This document shows, piece by piece, positions 52,317 through 62,460 of a stretch of DNA of 64,000 bases. This DNA comes from Stichopus chloronotus (taxonomy: Eukaryota; Echinodermata; Holothuroidea; Aspidochirotida; Stichopodidae), in contig CM037830.1 of the NCBI GenBank assembly GCA_021234535.1, positions 14,625,116 through 14,689,115 of the forward strand. Direction: 5' to 3'. A program made the position numbers and the translations under genes. Every line of letters starts with the position of its first letter. Position 1 is the first letter of the stretch. The notes under the pieces were generated by a model. It was given only the letters and a program-made list of their open reading frames with translations, was not told where the DNA came from and ran no database searches.

Positions 52317-55300
52317 GGGTATGCCAGTCCAAGTTCGTTACCAAAGACCAGCTCAAAGAAAACATACTGAAAATAGATTATTAAAGATTAGAAAGTCTTT
52401 CTGTATGTAGCTATATTTGCTTTAGCTGTCCACTAGATTCATATTAAAATGCTTCTTACATGTCGTTTCACGGCAAGTTTTTTTTTCTTTCTTTCTTTTT
52501 TACAGCAAAGCTAAGCCAGAAAGCGAGAATGCCTTATATCGTTTTGGCTATAATCTTCAAACTGTATGCATGTCAACCATAGTAGACTAACTGTGTAGAA
52601 GTCCCTCACAGGTGCTGTGATCAGATTGACGATTGCTGTCTCCGAGAGTATATGCAAATGATGGTAGGCTCAACTGTGTGAAGACTGGATTCAACTAGTC
52701 TTGTTCAATCAATCACAAGGTACCAATCAATAAATTCGTTCTCTCCCTAGAAAGCGGGCAAATATTTTTTCTTCCGATCTGTCTTCTAGTTGGTACCCAG
52801 ATACGTCAATATGTCCACGATCTACAGATAAAAGTTTTACTTAGACTTTTTCTCTTGGGAATGATTATGTCATACTGAGCAAAAATCTATTATTGAAAGG
52901 TGCGCTAACCAGCTCGATGATAAACGTGTGTGTAAGACAAAAGGGATATTAGGAAAGTCGATTATGCGTTATTGGAGTTTCATGGGTTTCACTGGCTTTT
53001 CTTAATGAAATAACCACTGGCTTTTCTTAATGAAGGTTACTTTTATATAAATGTGCGGTATACCTTTCATACATGTTTAGATGCGGTGTCCATATCTCAG
53101 TCACGGGAACTTGCAGTTGGCTAACTCCATCGTAATCATCTGGATTCCATGCGAGCCGGTTGTCAACCCAAGTCTGTCGATGGTGTAAAATCGATAAGTG
53201 AATGAAACAAATTATGAGCGTTTCTAATTTGTTGATAGAGCGTTGTAAGTGAAAGATGCTGTCGAATGGTATACTTTTCTTAAATTTCATCAATAGTTGT
53301 TATTGCAATAATAAGCCAGTTGATCCATAAGATATTTACATCCTTCCGTGCATACATTTAGGGGAAATGAAATATTATCAAATGTTATCCATATAGTAGA
53401 TACAATAGATGTATGAAACATTTTTAAATACCCGATGTATTGTAGACCATCGTAATCCACCGTGTGATCATTTCTTTTTTGTTTCTGGAACATTGCTACT
53501 TCTGCACATAATGCATATCAATCATATCAATCCTTGTCAGAAATCAAAAATGATATATAATGAAAACCAGATAATAATAAGCACCAGAAAATATAATAAT
53601 AAAAATCCGAAAACCAGTCTTGATCCTTAGTCAAGAATAATATATTTCAACATACCATGACCATTCTGGCTCGTAATTCTATTTCTTGGTTGGTGATATC
53701 CTACAAACGAAATAGACAAAATAGAAGAAATAGATACAAGTTAAGAGCAGAAAAGACTGCCTCATTTAAAACATGCTTATATATCTTGTCTTCGAAATTT
53801 AATTAAAATTCATATTAAGAAACTAACATCCACACCTATGTCAGATACATTCAAGCATTTTGCAGGTTACAAATAACATGAATATTACGATTATGCAGAT
53901 CATCATTTTCAGTGGCAAAGATATTTTACAAGAAAAGATATCTCAAGAAAGGAAGCTGAGACAAGCTTCATATACGGTATGTAAGTATATCACATTGAGT
54001 ACAAAAAGGGTTCTTCAAAAAGCTAAAAAAGCATCCCATCCTTAGTTATTGCCTTTGGGTTTTACTGTTTGACACCTATTGACCCCAAACAGCCTTTTGA
54101 CCTGCAAACAAAACGATAGCATCCTTATAATTAATGTTGCTCTCCAACGTAATAAATTTGAAATCTGTCCAAGATTTCGTTCTTGACATGTCGCATTTCG
54201 AATTTTCCCTCTTCTACCACTGTTGACCCCAAGTGACCCTAGCCTTTTACCACTAACAACATTTGCTTTGCACTTAATGTGATGTACCTCCACACCTAAT
54301 ATCTGGAAGATCTACCCAGAGCTTCCTTTTTGAGCTACTCTACTTTGTAAACAAAGCTTTCACTGTCTTATCCCTAGTAAACTTTGACTTTCATAAAAAA
54401 AATACCATTTTCTCACTCAATATTAAACTTTCGTTACTTCTTGTGATATCAAGTTTACCACGTCCTCACTTTTTGACTCGTGTTTACAAAAAATTACTGT
54501 TGACCCTTATCGAAATGAATATTTGCATGGAACCTTCAAATATATCACTTGTGTACAAACCATTGTATGAAAATTATATTTACATACATTTTGAAGTAAA
54601 AGTTTGCATCCGTAACCCCTTCTAGACCGCAGTGTCAATGACCTTTAGAGTTGGTAGATAGTTGACCCGTGGCTAAAAATTGTGTCTCCTCTAAAAGTCT
54701 AAGGTCAGAGGCACTGTCAAGGATCAAATAGTAAAAATCTTAGTTTTGCTATTTTCATGGGAACATCGGGAAGCTCATTGCGGGGAATGTCTAACCGCTC
54801 GCTGCAAATTTGCTCAAACGACTGTTGCAATTGATATCACGCTGATCATCGCATTATAGAATAAGTAAATAAATATTCCTTGTCGAACATTTAAACGCAC
54901 TCCACGGTCCAAAAACAGGGGCCCTGAATTTTTAAGGCTACGTTTTTAAATGGAATATTCCGTTTTCCTCTTCTCAAGGTCGGTTTGTTCCGTTTTCAGC
55001 TTTCACATTCCTGTGAATTTCCGCTTGAAACTTTCTCGCCTGAGAATTGCCCTACATATGTACAAAAGCTGAGATATCAATATAAACAAAAGTGTTTGGA
55101 TACAAACCACTGCAGATGTAACAATCTAGTGTGGTGTTCGATCAAACGAAATCATTCAATATTGAGTCAAAACCTAAATGCTTCACAAATTGTTGCACAT
55201 TTCATGTACACCAGACTTTATTACATGCATTTTTATGATATTTGCCTTCTTTTCTTCATAATACATTTACATGCACGTTGACGGTATGGATGGTTCCGTG

Positions 55301-58300
55301 CACCACGCAGTGCAGGGCATTAACATGGCACGGGTTCATGGTATTTTTAGGAAATTAACGGGAGGTGGAAGTGACATCAGCGGAGTGGCCCCTTAAGCTA
55401 TGGAGGAACTGACACTTTAAAAAACAAATTTCCTATTTAGAGATACATACTTTACCTGTGTGGTAAATATATATGACTGACCTGAATCTGCAGTTTTACA
55501 TAGGAGGGAGTTTCAGTCTTTTGAACAGTTCCCAAATTTCATGCATCCTTAACAAAATGAGGAAAATGTCAACGAAAATCCAAACTGAGGCGTTTATTTA
55601 GAGACAATATCGTCATTTTGGTCAAATGTTTGGGGATATTTACCTGTATCAACATGTACAGTATATAGTTTTGCAATCCATGAAATCAAACGGGATTGTG
55701 AATTCCAGAGATCGGTACCAACAAAAATGATCGTGAGTTGGGAGAATTTAAGTTTGAAGTTAGAGATAACTATTTGATTCCGGGTACGACTGCTATAAGA
55801 ACGATTGGCACAATTAATTGAAAGAAATTATTGAAAACTGGCGTAGAACTTTTATGTAACCAATTACAAATGAACATACCAACGTACTAGCGATTTATAT
55901 CACATACATCAACAATGTTGAGGCTGGCAAATAGTGGAGCAGTGTGATGCAGATTATCTGTAATGTTGATATAACAGATAGCCCAGTTTTGAATAACAAG
56001 AAATAAAGAATACAAAATTTTTGAAGTCTGGTGGTGTCATATGTGCCTACCCCAAACAACATTACAGTACGTAAAGTATGGAAAAATAAGTGTATTATAT
56101 TAAATGATCAACCTTTTCCTATCGAGACCCAAAGTGATAGTCATATAATGAAATACGTTTAAGGAAAATATACTCAAAGCGATAGTCATGTTATAAATTA
56201 CGTTTAAGCAAAATATTATTCATTCTGGAACACATTTCTCTAATATTTGAGAAGGTTGGATGCCCATGAATGTATAGGAAAATAAAACAAGCTTCCCTAG
56301 TTTGTGAATATTGTTTTGCTTGACTTTGTTATCTTATGTTCTGAAATCACCTTTATCATCAAGAGTGCAACATCGTTGAGCAAGGTATGTCCTACGAAGG
56401 TTGCATCACTTTGCTTTGTTACAACGCAATATTCAACATACTACTCCAAGCAAACATTTGACCCAGTAACAAAAGCGTTTAATTAGGGATTCTTAACGTG
56501 TTCCGTCTCTTGATATCTAAGAACCATTTGGAACATACCGCCGTCAACCCTCAATACACAACGTGTTCAGAGAGAAAAGATATTAGAGGTCCCCGAGTGT
56601 TATTCTGCTGGCAAGTTATTTGTCACTGACCAGAATATATCAAGACAACAACAGGCTCTCAACTAGAACTTGGTACTATTTCATTTTGTAGATAGCCCAC
56701 ATGCGTATAGCATATTTATTTCCGGGGATTGGAGCGATATACGAGAAAAAGAAGGCATGTTGTTGGTTGTTGTGATCATGCATGTCTCCCTGCTGGTAAT
56801 CTGGGAAGTCGCTGACGTTCTCTGCATCTCTGCATCAGAATAACATCACATTGGCATGACCAAGTGTGCCCAGCTTTGTCTAGTCTGTGTATGAAGTGTG
56901 TATTTGTTTCAAAGAGCTTATGATTACGGAAAACGACAAGGATGAAATATGTTACCCCTGGGAGACTTGACATTTAGCTACCTTTTATATTCTTAACTGC
57001 TCGTCTGTATTACTATATAATTTTTGCATTGCTGGCTGACAACAGAAACATTTATATACAAAACATCGTGATTGGTTTAATGCTTATCAACCAATCAGAA
57101 GTCTTGCAATGAAAATGCAAGTTTTGTCTTTATAAAAATTCTTTCTTGTATAAATCGTCGGACTGAAGGAAAATGTTCCTGTCATCCGCTTGAGAGATGA
57201 GCCAAAAGCTTTCCCCTAAAGTATGGAAGAAGTTGTGTTTCGGGCGCAGACCGACCCATTGGACCGAGCAAATTAGACTTGTCAATGAGCTTGAGGATGG
57301 ACGCGAAGATTGTACCAATGGCTTGGGCATGGTTCGAAGGGCCAAATTATTGGATCCGGTTACCGTGACTAACATGGGTGAGTGGTGAAGTGGACTAGGA
57401 GGAATGTTCAAAATTAAAGAATAGTGGGATCGAAAATGGTTAAACACTGAAAAGTTATAGTGGTCTACTGATTAACAATAAGTTAGTGCAGATTGTGCCT
57501 GACCTAATAATATAAGTTAGTGGTGGTGATGGAAAAACGTTACCTTCTAATTGCAATCATTCACATCTTAGTCGGTCAAGTTAGTCCGTAAGCGACAGAC
57601 TAATTCACATTGGCCAACCACCTATATACGCGGTAGTCAGGATGATTGCCTCTACTGTCTAAGTAAATTAGGAAGTCAAGGATAGTAACCAAGATCTACA
57701 CTAGTCAGTATGACTGAAAAACTTGAGAGAATGAAAAGAAGGTTAGTCTTTGAGAAGCATACAGACAGTAAAAGACTAAAAACTAAAATTAAATTTACAG
57801 TAGTTTACTGGACTGTACCCAAATAAGTTTTGTACACAAGGCAGCATTCAGCATGACAAGATGTTTTGTAATAACGTATTCGCTCTTTGTCAGAGATAGT
57901 TTATGTCAAAGATGGTGGCTGGAAGTAAACATCAACAAGAAAGAAATATATGACTCATATCCCTCTTTTCTGCAATCGTGAATATCTGTGCATGGCGTCA
58001 GCAAAGTTGAATATTTTCCAGAGCTACTTTTGTACCTCGCAGGTATTATGGCCTGTCTTTAAACATCTAAGGTAGGAGGAAAAAAGGGAGGGAAATCATT
58101 TATTACATTTGGAATACTCTGGATATTACACATTTGCTACCTGAGAAAACCCTTCTCCTTATCATTATTGGAAAATGTTAGATCTTGAGATACTTGTCTT
58201 TCACTTTTTGACTACCGCTGACCCCAAATGACCTTTGGCCTCCACCAAAAACAGTAGGGTTCTTGCACTGACTTCACTGATTGATAGCGCTGATCATGAT

Positions 58301-58598
58301 TATGGTTATCCCTATCATGATTATGAACATGATCATGGCAATAGTTATGATGATGATCAGATCCTGATCATCAGATCATGATGACCATGACGACAAAGAT
58401 ATTACTGATAACGATGACGTAAGAAATGTTAAAGTAAACATAATTGCATTACCACATGATGCAATATTGGTACAAATGCGCATTGGATCAAGAGCGGTAA
58501 GTCTGAACCATTTGAAGGTCTGACAGCTGGCTCATATGTTGTTTTATTCAGAAGTTCGCGGTAGAGCCTAGTTGTGACGGTCGTGTTAGCACTGTCCG
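40966..58598 (-). CDS. Cys-loop ligand-gated ion channel subunit (gene 3), exons 2-7
   Basis: On the minus strand exons lie at 58598-58453, 53700-53656, 53173-53064, 50398-50233, 49568-49196 and 41510-40966. Phases match gene 1 throughout and the frame is open for 461 residues. The protein shows TWVDNRLAWNPDDY, loop A IWTPHLNMY, a Cys-loop (CLMDMTHFPRDNHTC), loop C ECSYC, M1, M2 (CVLALTVFLMALYDILP), M3, a linker of about 120 basic and Ser/Thr-rich residues, and a C-terminal M4. Loop B has Phe where nicotinic receptors have Trp. N-glycosylation sites NHT and NLT adjoin the Cys-loop. M2 keeps Leu 9', with Glu at -1' and 2'. Exon 1 with the signal peptide was not found and should lie beyond 58.6 kb. 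No lesion was seen, so this is the best candidate for a working receptor in the window. Ligand unknown. Confidence 0.85.
42731..43075. repeat. 144-bp tandem repeat array
   Basis: Units start near 42731, 42875 and 43019 with TGGAGGTCAAAGGTCA-like sequence. Each continues with GTCAACAGGGGTCAAATTG, GTAAACACAATATC and AAGAAGGGAAGCTTG-like segments. Diverged but in register. Confidence 0.8.
43809..43826. repeat. G18 homopolymer
   Basis: Uninterrupted G run, possibly G-quadruplex prone and a likely site of sequencing length error. Confidence 0.9.
46385..46640. repeat. 144-bp repeat family, second array
   Basis: Two units about 146 bp apart (near 46385 and 46531) share the words of the 42.7-kb array: AAGGTCA, TAAACA, GGAAGCT and TGTATCTCATTGAGCACAAG. 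Confidence 0.75.
48343..48468. repeat. CTATAGA-rich short dispersed element, copy 2
   Basis: Related to 1395-1505 (TCTATAGAACTCTAAAGA; GAGGAATTCAAGCA; TTTCTATAGAAGTCTATAGA). Confidence 0.5.
49196..49568 (-). CDS. Gene 3 exon 6: loop C, M1 and M2
   Basis: Follows TTTTTGCAG and enters in phase 0. It contains YIECSYC, RLKRVNPAVAG (pre-M1), M1 with ALPCFFLAF, GGGKEVPEF and M2 to ILPGTG. The donor is GTAAG in phase 1. The Lys-Glu before M2 is compatible with a cation-type filter but does not prove it. Confidence 0.88.
50233..50398 (-). CDS. Gene 3 exon 5: Cys-loop
   Basis: 55 codons with ISWVTMATTRSFC, the Cys-loop (C, 13 residues with HFPRDNH, C) and NLTFTTFIYQ. The frame requires the second of two close AGs as acceptor (GATCAGAG, with the exon starting at C). 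The donor is GTAATAG. Confidence 0.85.
50695..50785. repeat. GA-rich microsatellite with GGTGGA interruptions
   Basis: Runs of GAGAGAG alternating with GGTGG. Confidence 0.85.
51236..51704 (+). repeat. Dispersed ~450-bp repeat, copy 1
   Basis: Begins AACAAGAGGGCAATTCACGG and ends near TTATACCTGTGG. It aligns with 59131-59567 over its length, with substitutions and gaps. No coding capacity, so probably a non-autonomous element or the 3' part of one. Confidence 0.75.
52269..52315. repeat. (AATC)n microsatellite
   Basis: About twelve perfect ATCA units directly after AATAAATTC. Confidence 0.95.
53064..53173 (-). CDS. Gene 3 exon 4: TWVDNRL and loop A
   Basis: Starts TWVDNRLAWNPDDYDGV after ATCGACAG and includes IWTPHLNMYE. 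It ends in phase 2 at GTATAC. It is 15 nt shorter than in gene 1. Confidence 0.87.
53656..53700 (-). CDS. Gene 3 exon 3: 45-nt exon
   Basis: Encodes DITNQEIELRARMVM between TTTGTAG and GTATGTTG. Length and phase equal those of genes 1 and 2. The loop D Trp position is Arg by simple alignment. Confidence 0.85.
53935..54330. repeat. 144-bp repeat family, fragments in both orientations
   Basis: A plus-oriented fragment (TCTCAAGAAAGGAAGCT ... TATCACATTGAGTACAAAA, 53940-54006) is followed by minus-oriented ones (TTGACCCCAAGTGACC, 54223-54238). A further inverted fragment is near 58228-58250 (CTGACCCCAAATGACCTTTGG). Confidence 0.65.
57070..57137 (+). promoter_or_regulatory. Candidate core promoter: paired CCAAT boxes and TATA box
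   Basis: GATTGGTT (57070-57077) and AACCAATC (57089-57096) form a perfect inverted pair of CCAAT boxes. TATAAAA follows at 57131-57137, about 35 bp further on. Spacing and order fit a polymerase II promoter with a start near 57160. Inferred from motifs only. Confidence 0.4.
57197..57388 (+). CDS. Putative small gene or first exon nested in gene 3 intron 2
   Basis: The ATG lies 60 nt after the TATA box. The frame encodes a basic N-terminus (MSQKLSPKVWKKLCFGRR), then PTHWTEQIRLVNELEDG and VRRAKLLDPVTVTNM, and ends at TGA 57386-57388 after 63 codons. A possible splice donor (ATGGGTGAGT) lies near the end, so it may instead be a first exon. GC is higher than in the flanks, which fits coding. I recognise no family. 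It lies opposite to gene 3, between its exons 2 and 3. Confidence 0.35.
   Translation: MSQKLSPKVWKKLCFGRRPTHWTEQIRLVNELEDGREDCTNGLGMVRRAKLLDPVTVTNMGEW
58285..58400. repeat. GATCATGA-rich palindromic simple sequence
   Basis: Repeated ATCATGAT, TGATCA and GATGATGATC words over about 115 bp with dyad symmetry. Confidence 0.6.
58453..58598 (-). CDS. Gene 3 exon 2: N-terminal helix region
   Basis: Enters in phase 1 after TTTCCTTAG and encodes TTRLYRELLNKTTYEPAVRP and LLIQCAFVPILHHV. It ends in phase 0 at GTAATG. The segment RELL..TTYEPAVRP is the classical Cys-loop N-terminal pattern (L...L...Y...VRP). Confidence 0.85.
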
Positions 58599-59130
58599 CT
58601 AAGGAAATGTAAGAAAAAAAAAGAGTGGAAAGTTAATGTCACAGGTAAGATTAGCATTTCAAAATTCATCAGTGAGTGCAAGGCGGAAGACGTAAGCTGT
58701 ATTTTTGAAGCTCTTCACATCAGGCTCCGTTATTAAGAACCTCCATTTTCAGGTTGTCAAATGAACAACTTACGTCATTTATATCAAAGTCAATTTTGAT
58801 AACAAACTTGTAGAGTTGGCAACAACTCTACTACAGAGTGAGTAGGCCTACGAAGAGACGCCGTAAAGACGGTATCTGTATGATAATGAAAGTACACATT
58901 CTTTCTCTATAAAGGAAAGAAGTAAATACAATGCGGTAATAAGTAAACACATAAGTTAGAAATGCTGGCAATAAAACAATAATGTTTCTTATCTCGGAAT
59001 TGTGAATTAATAATCATTTGTATTTAACTCTTAGTGTTTGGAAGATCAGAAATATTTGTATCGCATTATCGTATAGTAATGAGGATGGTATATCTTCCAA
59101 TATGATGGCATCACAAATTATTTAACATAA

Positions 59131-59567
59131 AAACAAGAGGGCAATCCACGGAGTTGCGTATCTCATCGCCATAAAGCATTGCTTTTAATAACGACGTAAA
59201 TACAGGGCATAGACATCCATGGGGATTTGTAACAGTTTACTGCAACCTCATGTCAGAGAGATCTACAAGAACCGCATGCAACCCTTAAATATTCTTCAAA
59301 CATAAAATGGTGGTAAGCAGCGGAACTGAACATACATTGGTAGTATTGATATGTAGGGTAGCATGTCAAGCCTTATTCCACTACATCGGCTCAAGTAACG
59401 ATATGGTCAAAATTATCTGCGTATATTGTACTACGTTATAATTACACAATTATAACGTTGGGTTATTAGGTTAGAGGATAGGCTTAGTGATTAGGGATAG
59501 GAGAAGGGCATTAGGAACAACCCTCTATGGGTTATTCTCACAATAGTCCCCTATTTACCTGTGAAGG
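59131..59567 (+). repeat. Dispersed ~450-bp repeat, copy 2
   Basis: Begins AAACAAGAGGGCAATCCACGG. It shares ATGGTGGTAAGC, CTCAAGTAACGATA, GGCTTAGTG.TTAG and ATGGGTTATT with copy 1, in the same orientation. Confidence 0.75.
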
Positions 59568-59686
59568 AGCCGGTTCTGTTCAAATTATTGTTTGTTTTAT
59601 AATGTTTTCATTATTGCCAGGAATGTTTAAACACCAAATTGTAAGTATTGTGGTTATTGGATAAGATTTTAGGGTCTTTTTTTGAA

Positions 59687-60400
59687 ATCAGCCAATTTCA
59701 ATGGATTAACCATTGCAGTAATATTACGTTGAACAATGTGTTCTCTGGTAAGTCCTTACAAAAGGTTTAAGTTAATTGGTTTTCCAGATATGCCGGAAAT
59801 CCTAATTTTGGGGCAAAATTGGTATTTTGTTTGTAACCAAATCAGGAAATTTTACTCTATTCACTACAAAAGTAATCTGATTATTGTGTTCATTGATAAG
59901 GTCTCGGCAAAACTTTGCATATAGTGGTCAAATAGCTCTCAAGATATTGTAAAATCCAAATTTGGGGTCAAAATTACTTTTTCTATAAAAAAAATCAGGC
60001 AAATTTCACTGGTTTTACCATAACAGCAATATTGTGTCTAACAATGAGTTCTCAGGTAAGCCCTAATAAATTGTCATGTGAATTGGTCTTTTAATTTTCG
60101 AGATGTGTTGGAAATCCACATTTTGGTGCAAAATTGTTTTTTTCTCAAAATCAGTAAAATTTCACTCTGTTTACTTCAAAAGTGATATACCTTGACTATT
60201 AATTCTTAAATAAGTCCTTGCAATTTTTTTTATTAAATGCTCAAATACATCTCAAGATATGGTGGAAATACCAAATTTGGGGGAAAATGTGCATTTTTCC
60301 AAAAAAAAATCAGCAAATTTGACTCAATTTACCACAAAACCAATATATTTGGGACATTTTGACATCATGCACAATCTTACCAAGTTTAAAATTAATCGTT
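59687..60400. repeat. Tandem array, about 155-bp unit
   Basis: AAATCAG-AAATTTCAC-like unit starts are near 59687, 59844, 59993, 60148 and 60307. Each unit also has AATATTG, AAGTCCTTA, AAATCC.AATTTGGGG.AAAATT. Units are diverged. Confidence 0.8.
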
Positions 60401-60460
60401 CACGTACTTTTTAAGGTACTCTGGAAAACAATAATTTTGACGTGGTGCGGACGAACACAT

Positions 60461-60500
60461 TCACACATATACACACACAAACACACGCAAACACATCGGC
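60461..60500. repeat. AC-rich simple sequence
   Basis: CACACAAACACACGCAAACACA-type run. Confidence 0.8.
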
Positions 60501-60664
60501 ATGGACACGTCTCATTTATACTACCCAACAGTTGCCGATTGTACCCGTGGTCACTCTACCATGGGCACCCCTGGAGTGTCGCTACACTCATCGACTCCAA
60601 CGTTTCCATGGCAACTTTCTTAGATGGGTGTACAGTGCAAAAAAGCTCTACTAGCCAAGCTTAG

Positions 60665-61663
60665 CCCCTGTAAGGCGATGAGATAATAAACGGATAGGAA
60701 GGTGGTGCCTGTATTTGCTATATTAGATTCGACATGTATCACTCAGATCTCGTGGTCGTTATTACATCGGAAAGTGGAGCATAACCTGTCTCATTTTTTT
60801 GGTTAAATGCACCCCGTGCCATGAATTTATAACGAGTACTGAAGTACAAGTACATGCCACACCTCACGGAAGAAAATCTACAATAAGTAAGATGCAGTAA
60901 CTGTAGACTGGCACAATATTAACATTATGAAATGTCCATTGTCGGCATCTAAGATCATGTACGAATTACATATGTTAGTGCAGCTAACAATAACAGCAAC
61001 AACGTAACATAAAGACATATCTGTGCACATTACACAAAACTCAAAGTGGTTATTCTATTCACACGGCTATAGTACTCTTCATTTATCACAAGACAAGATT
61101 CGCAAGATTCGTCACAAGATTGCTACAGTGTTAGGTTGAGGGTTGGGAAACGCAGACTATGTGGCCTTGAAGTTGAAAATAGTCATTCAGCAAACACCCG
61201 GTTTGTGTGGGAGCACAGATGCACTTTGAAAGACTGTTGCAGTATTAAGCCAATAACAAACACTGGCAAAATTTCAGGTGTTAAAGTAAGGTTGACAGGT
61301 TTCATGGAACCCGCTATGTTAAGTAAAATAGTAATTTGGCGTAAAACTTGTAATTGATCGATTATACCAACGTTGACTATATGTCATTTTGAGGAGTTTA
61401 TTACGTCGTCAAAATGCCAATTTTGTGTCAAAATTTGTCAAAATTGTCATTTTGACGAGATTGATCTTTTGTATTGCATGTACATTCCACGCTTCCTCAT
61501 GGATTTGTTAGAATGTTCCAAAAGAATCTGGGCAGCAGCAATCACGGACATTAGGTGGTTGAGATATATACCTAACCACATTTTCTAGTTGGTACTTACT
61601 CATCTTTCTTTTTGTTCAATATTTACTGGGTGCTTTTTCTTTAGCTTTGTAAGTCATGTTTCT
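60665..61663. other. Spacer with no recognised gene
   Basis: Two plus-strand open frames of about 70 codons (61136-61357, 61373-61588) show no recognised motif. Confidence 0.35.
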
Positions 61664-62460
61664 GCATCAACAATTTGCTTCTAAACAAATGGTTGTCATG
61701 CATAGCCTTTACAATCAGTCGAATTTCTTGGTTTTGCATGTAAAAAATTACTTATTGTCATGTAACGTACAATCAGTCCATCAAGTCTTACGTAAGTAGT
61801 TTGTATCATAAGTTAAAATTTGCTCACCAAAATGATAAATTGATACTTTATTAAAATGAAAAAGACTCTAAGCTAAATTATTGAGATTAAAACGAAACAT
61901 TTTCTGTCTGTAAAATTCTGTTTCACTCAATTTTCAGTTATTACAAACTAAAAAATACATGTTTTCTATTCAAGTTTTTAAAAGGCATCCTCCCATCAAG
62001 GTAAATCTGACTTTGCACATTTTATCAAAGTGAGGTTGAATCACTTGATCATTTTACTTGTTGTTGTTCGTTTACTTTTGCTCGTATTTTAGACGCATCA
62101 ACAATTTGCTTCTAAACAAGATTTTTTTTGTCAGAATAGTCTTTACCTTTTGCACGATTTCTTGATTTTGTTTTTGCAATACTAGTTATTTTGATGTTAA
62201 TTACGATCAGTCCATCAAGCCTGATGTAAATAGTTTCTCTTATAAGTTTTATACTTCTTTTCATAATGGAAAAATGATTTTTCAAAAATGAAAAAAACGC
62301 TATCAAGTGAAGCTAATTATTTAAAATTAGAGGAAGCATTTGCGTTTGTGAAATTATGTTTCCCTCAAGTGAGTGTTAATTAAGAAAATTTGGGGAATTC
62401 AATTCTTATTTTCTTACAAGTTCCTTGCTTGATATTGTTTAGTCGTCTTTGTTGTGTGTA
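61664..62460. repeat. Diverged tandem duplication, 431-bp unit
   Basis: GCATCAACAATTTGCTTCTA at 61664 recurs at 62095. Later words also correspond (CAGTCCATCAAG, TCATAAGT/TTATAAGT, AAGCTAA), but with many differences. Confidence 0.7.

Noticed and set aside
57130..57447. Minus-strand 105-codon frame
   Set aside because: Lies antisense to the putative small gene, with no motif; the plus-strand frame has the better promoter and start context.
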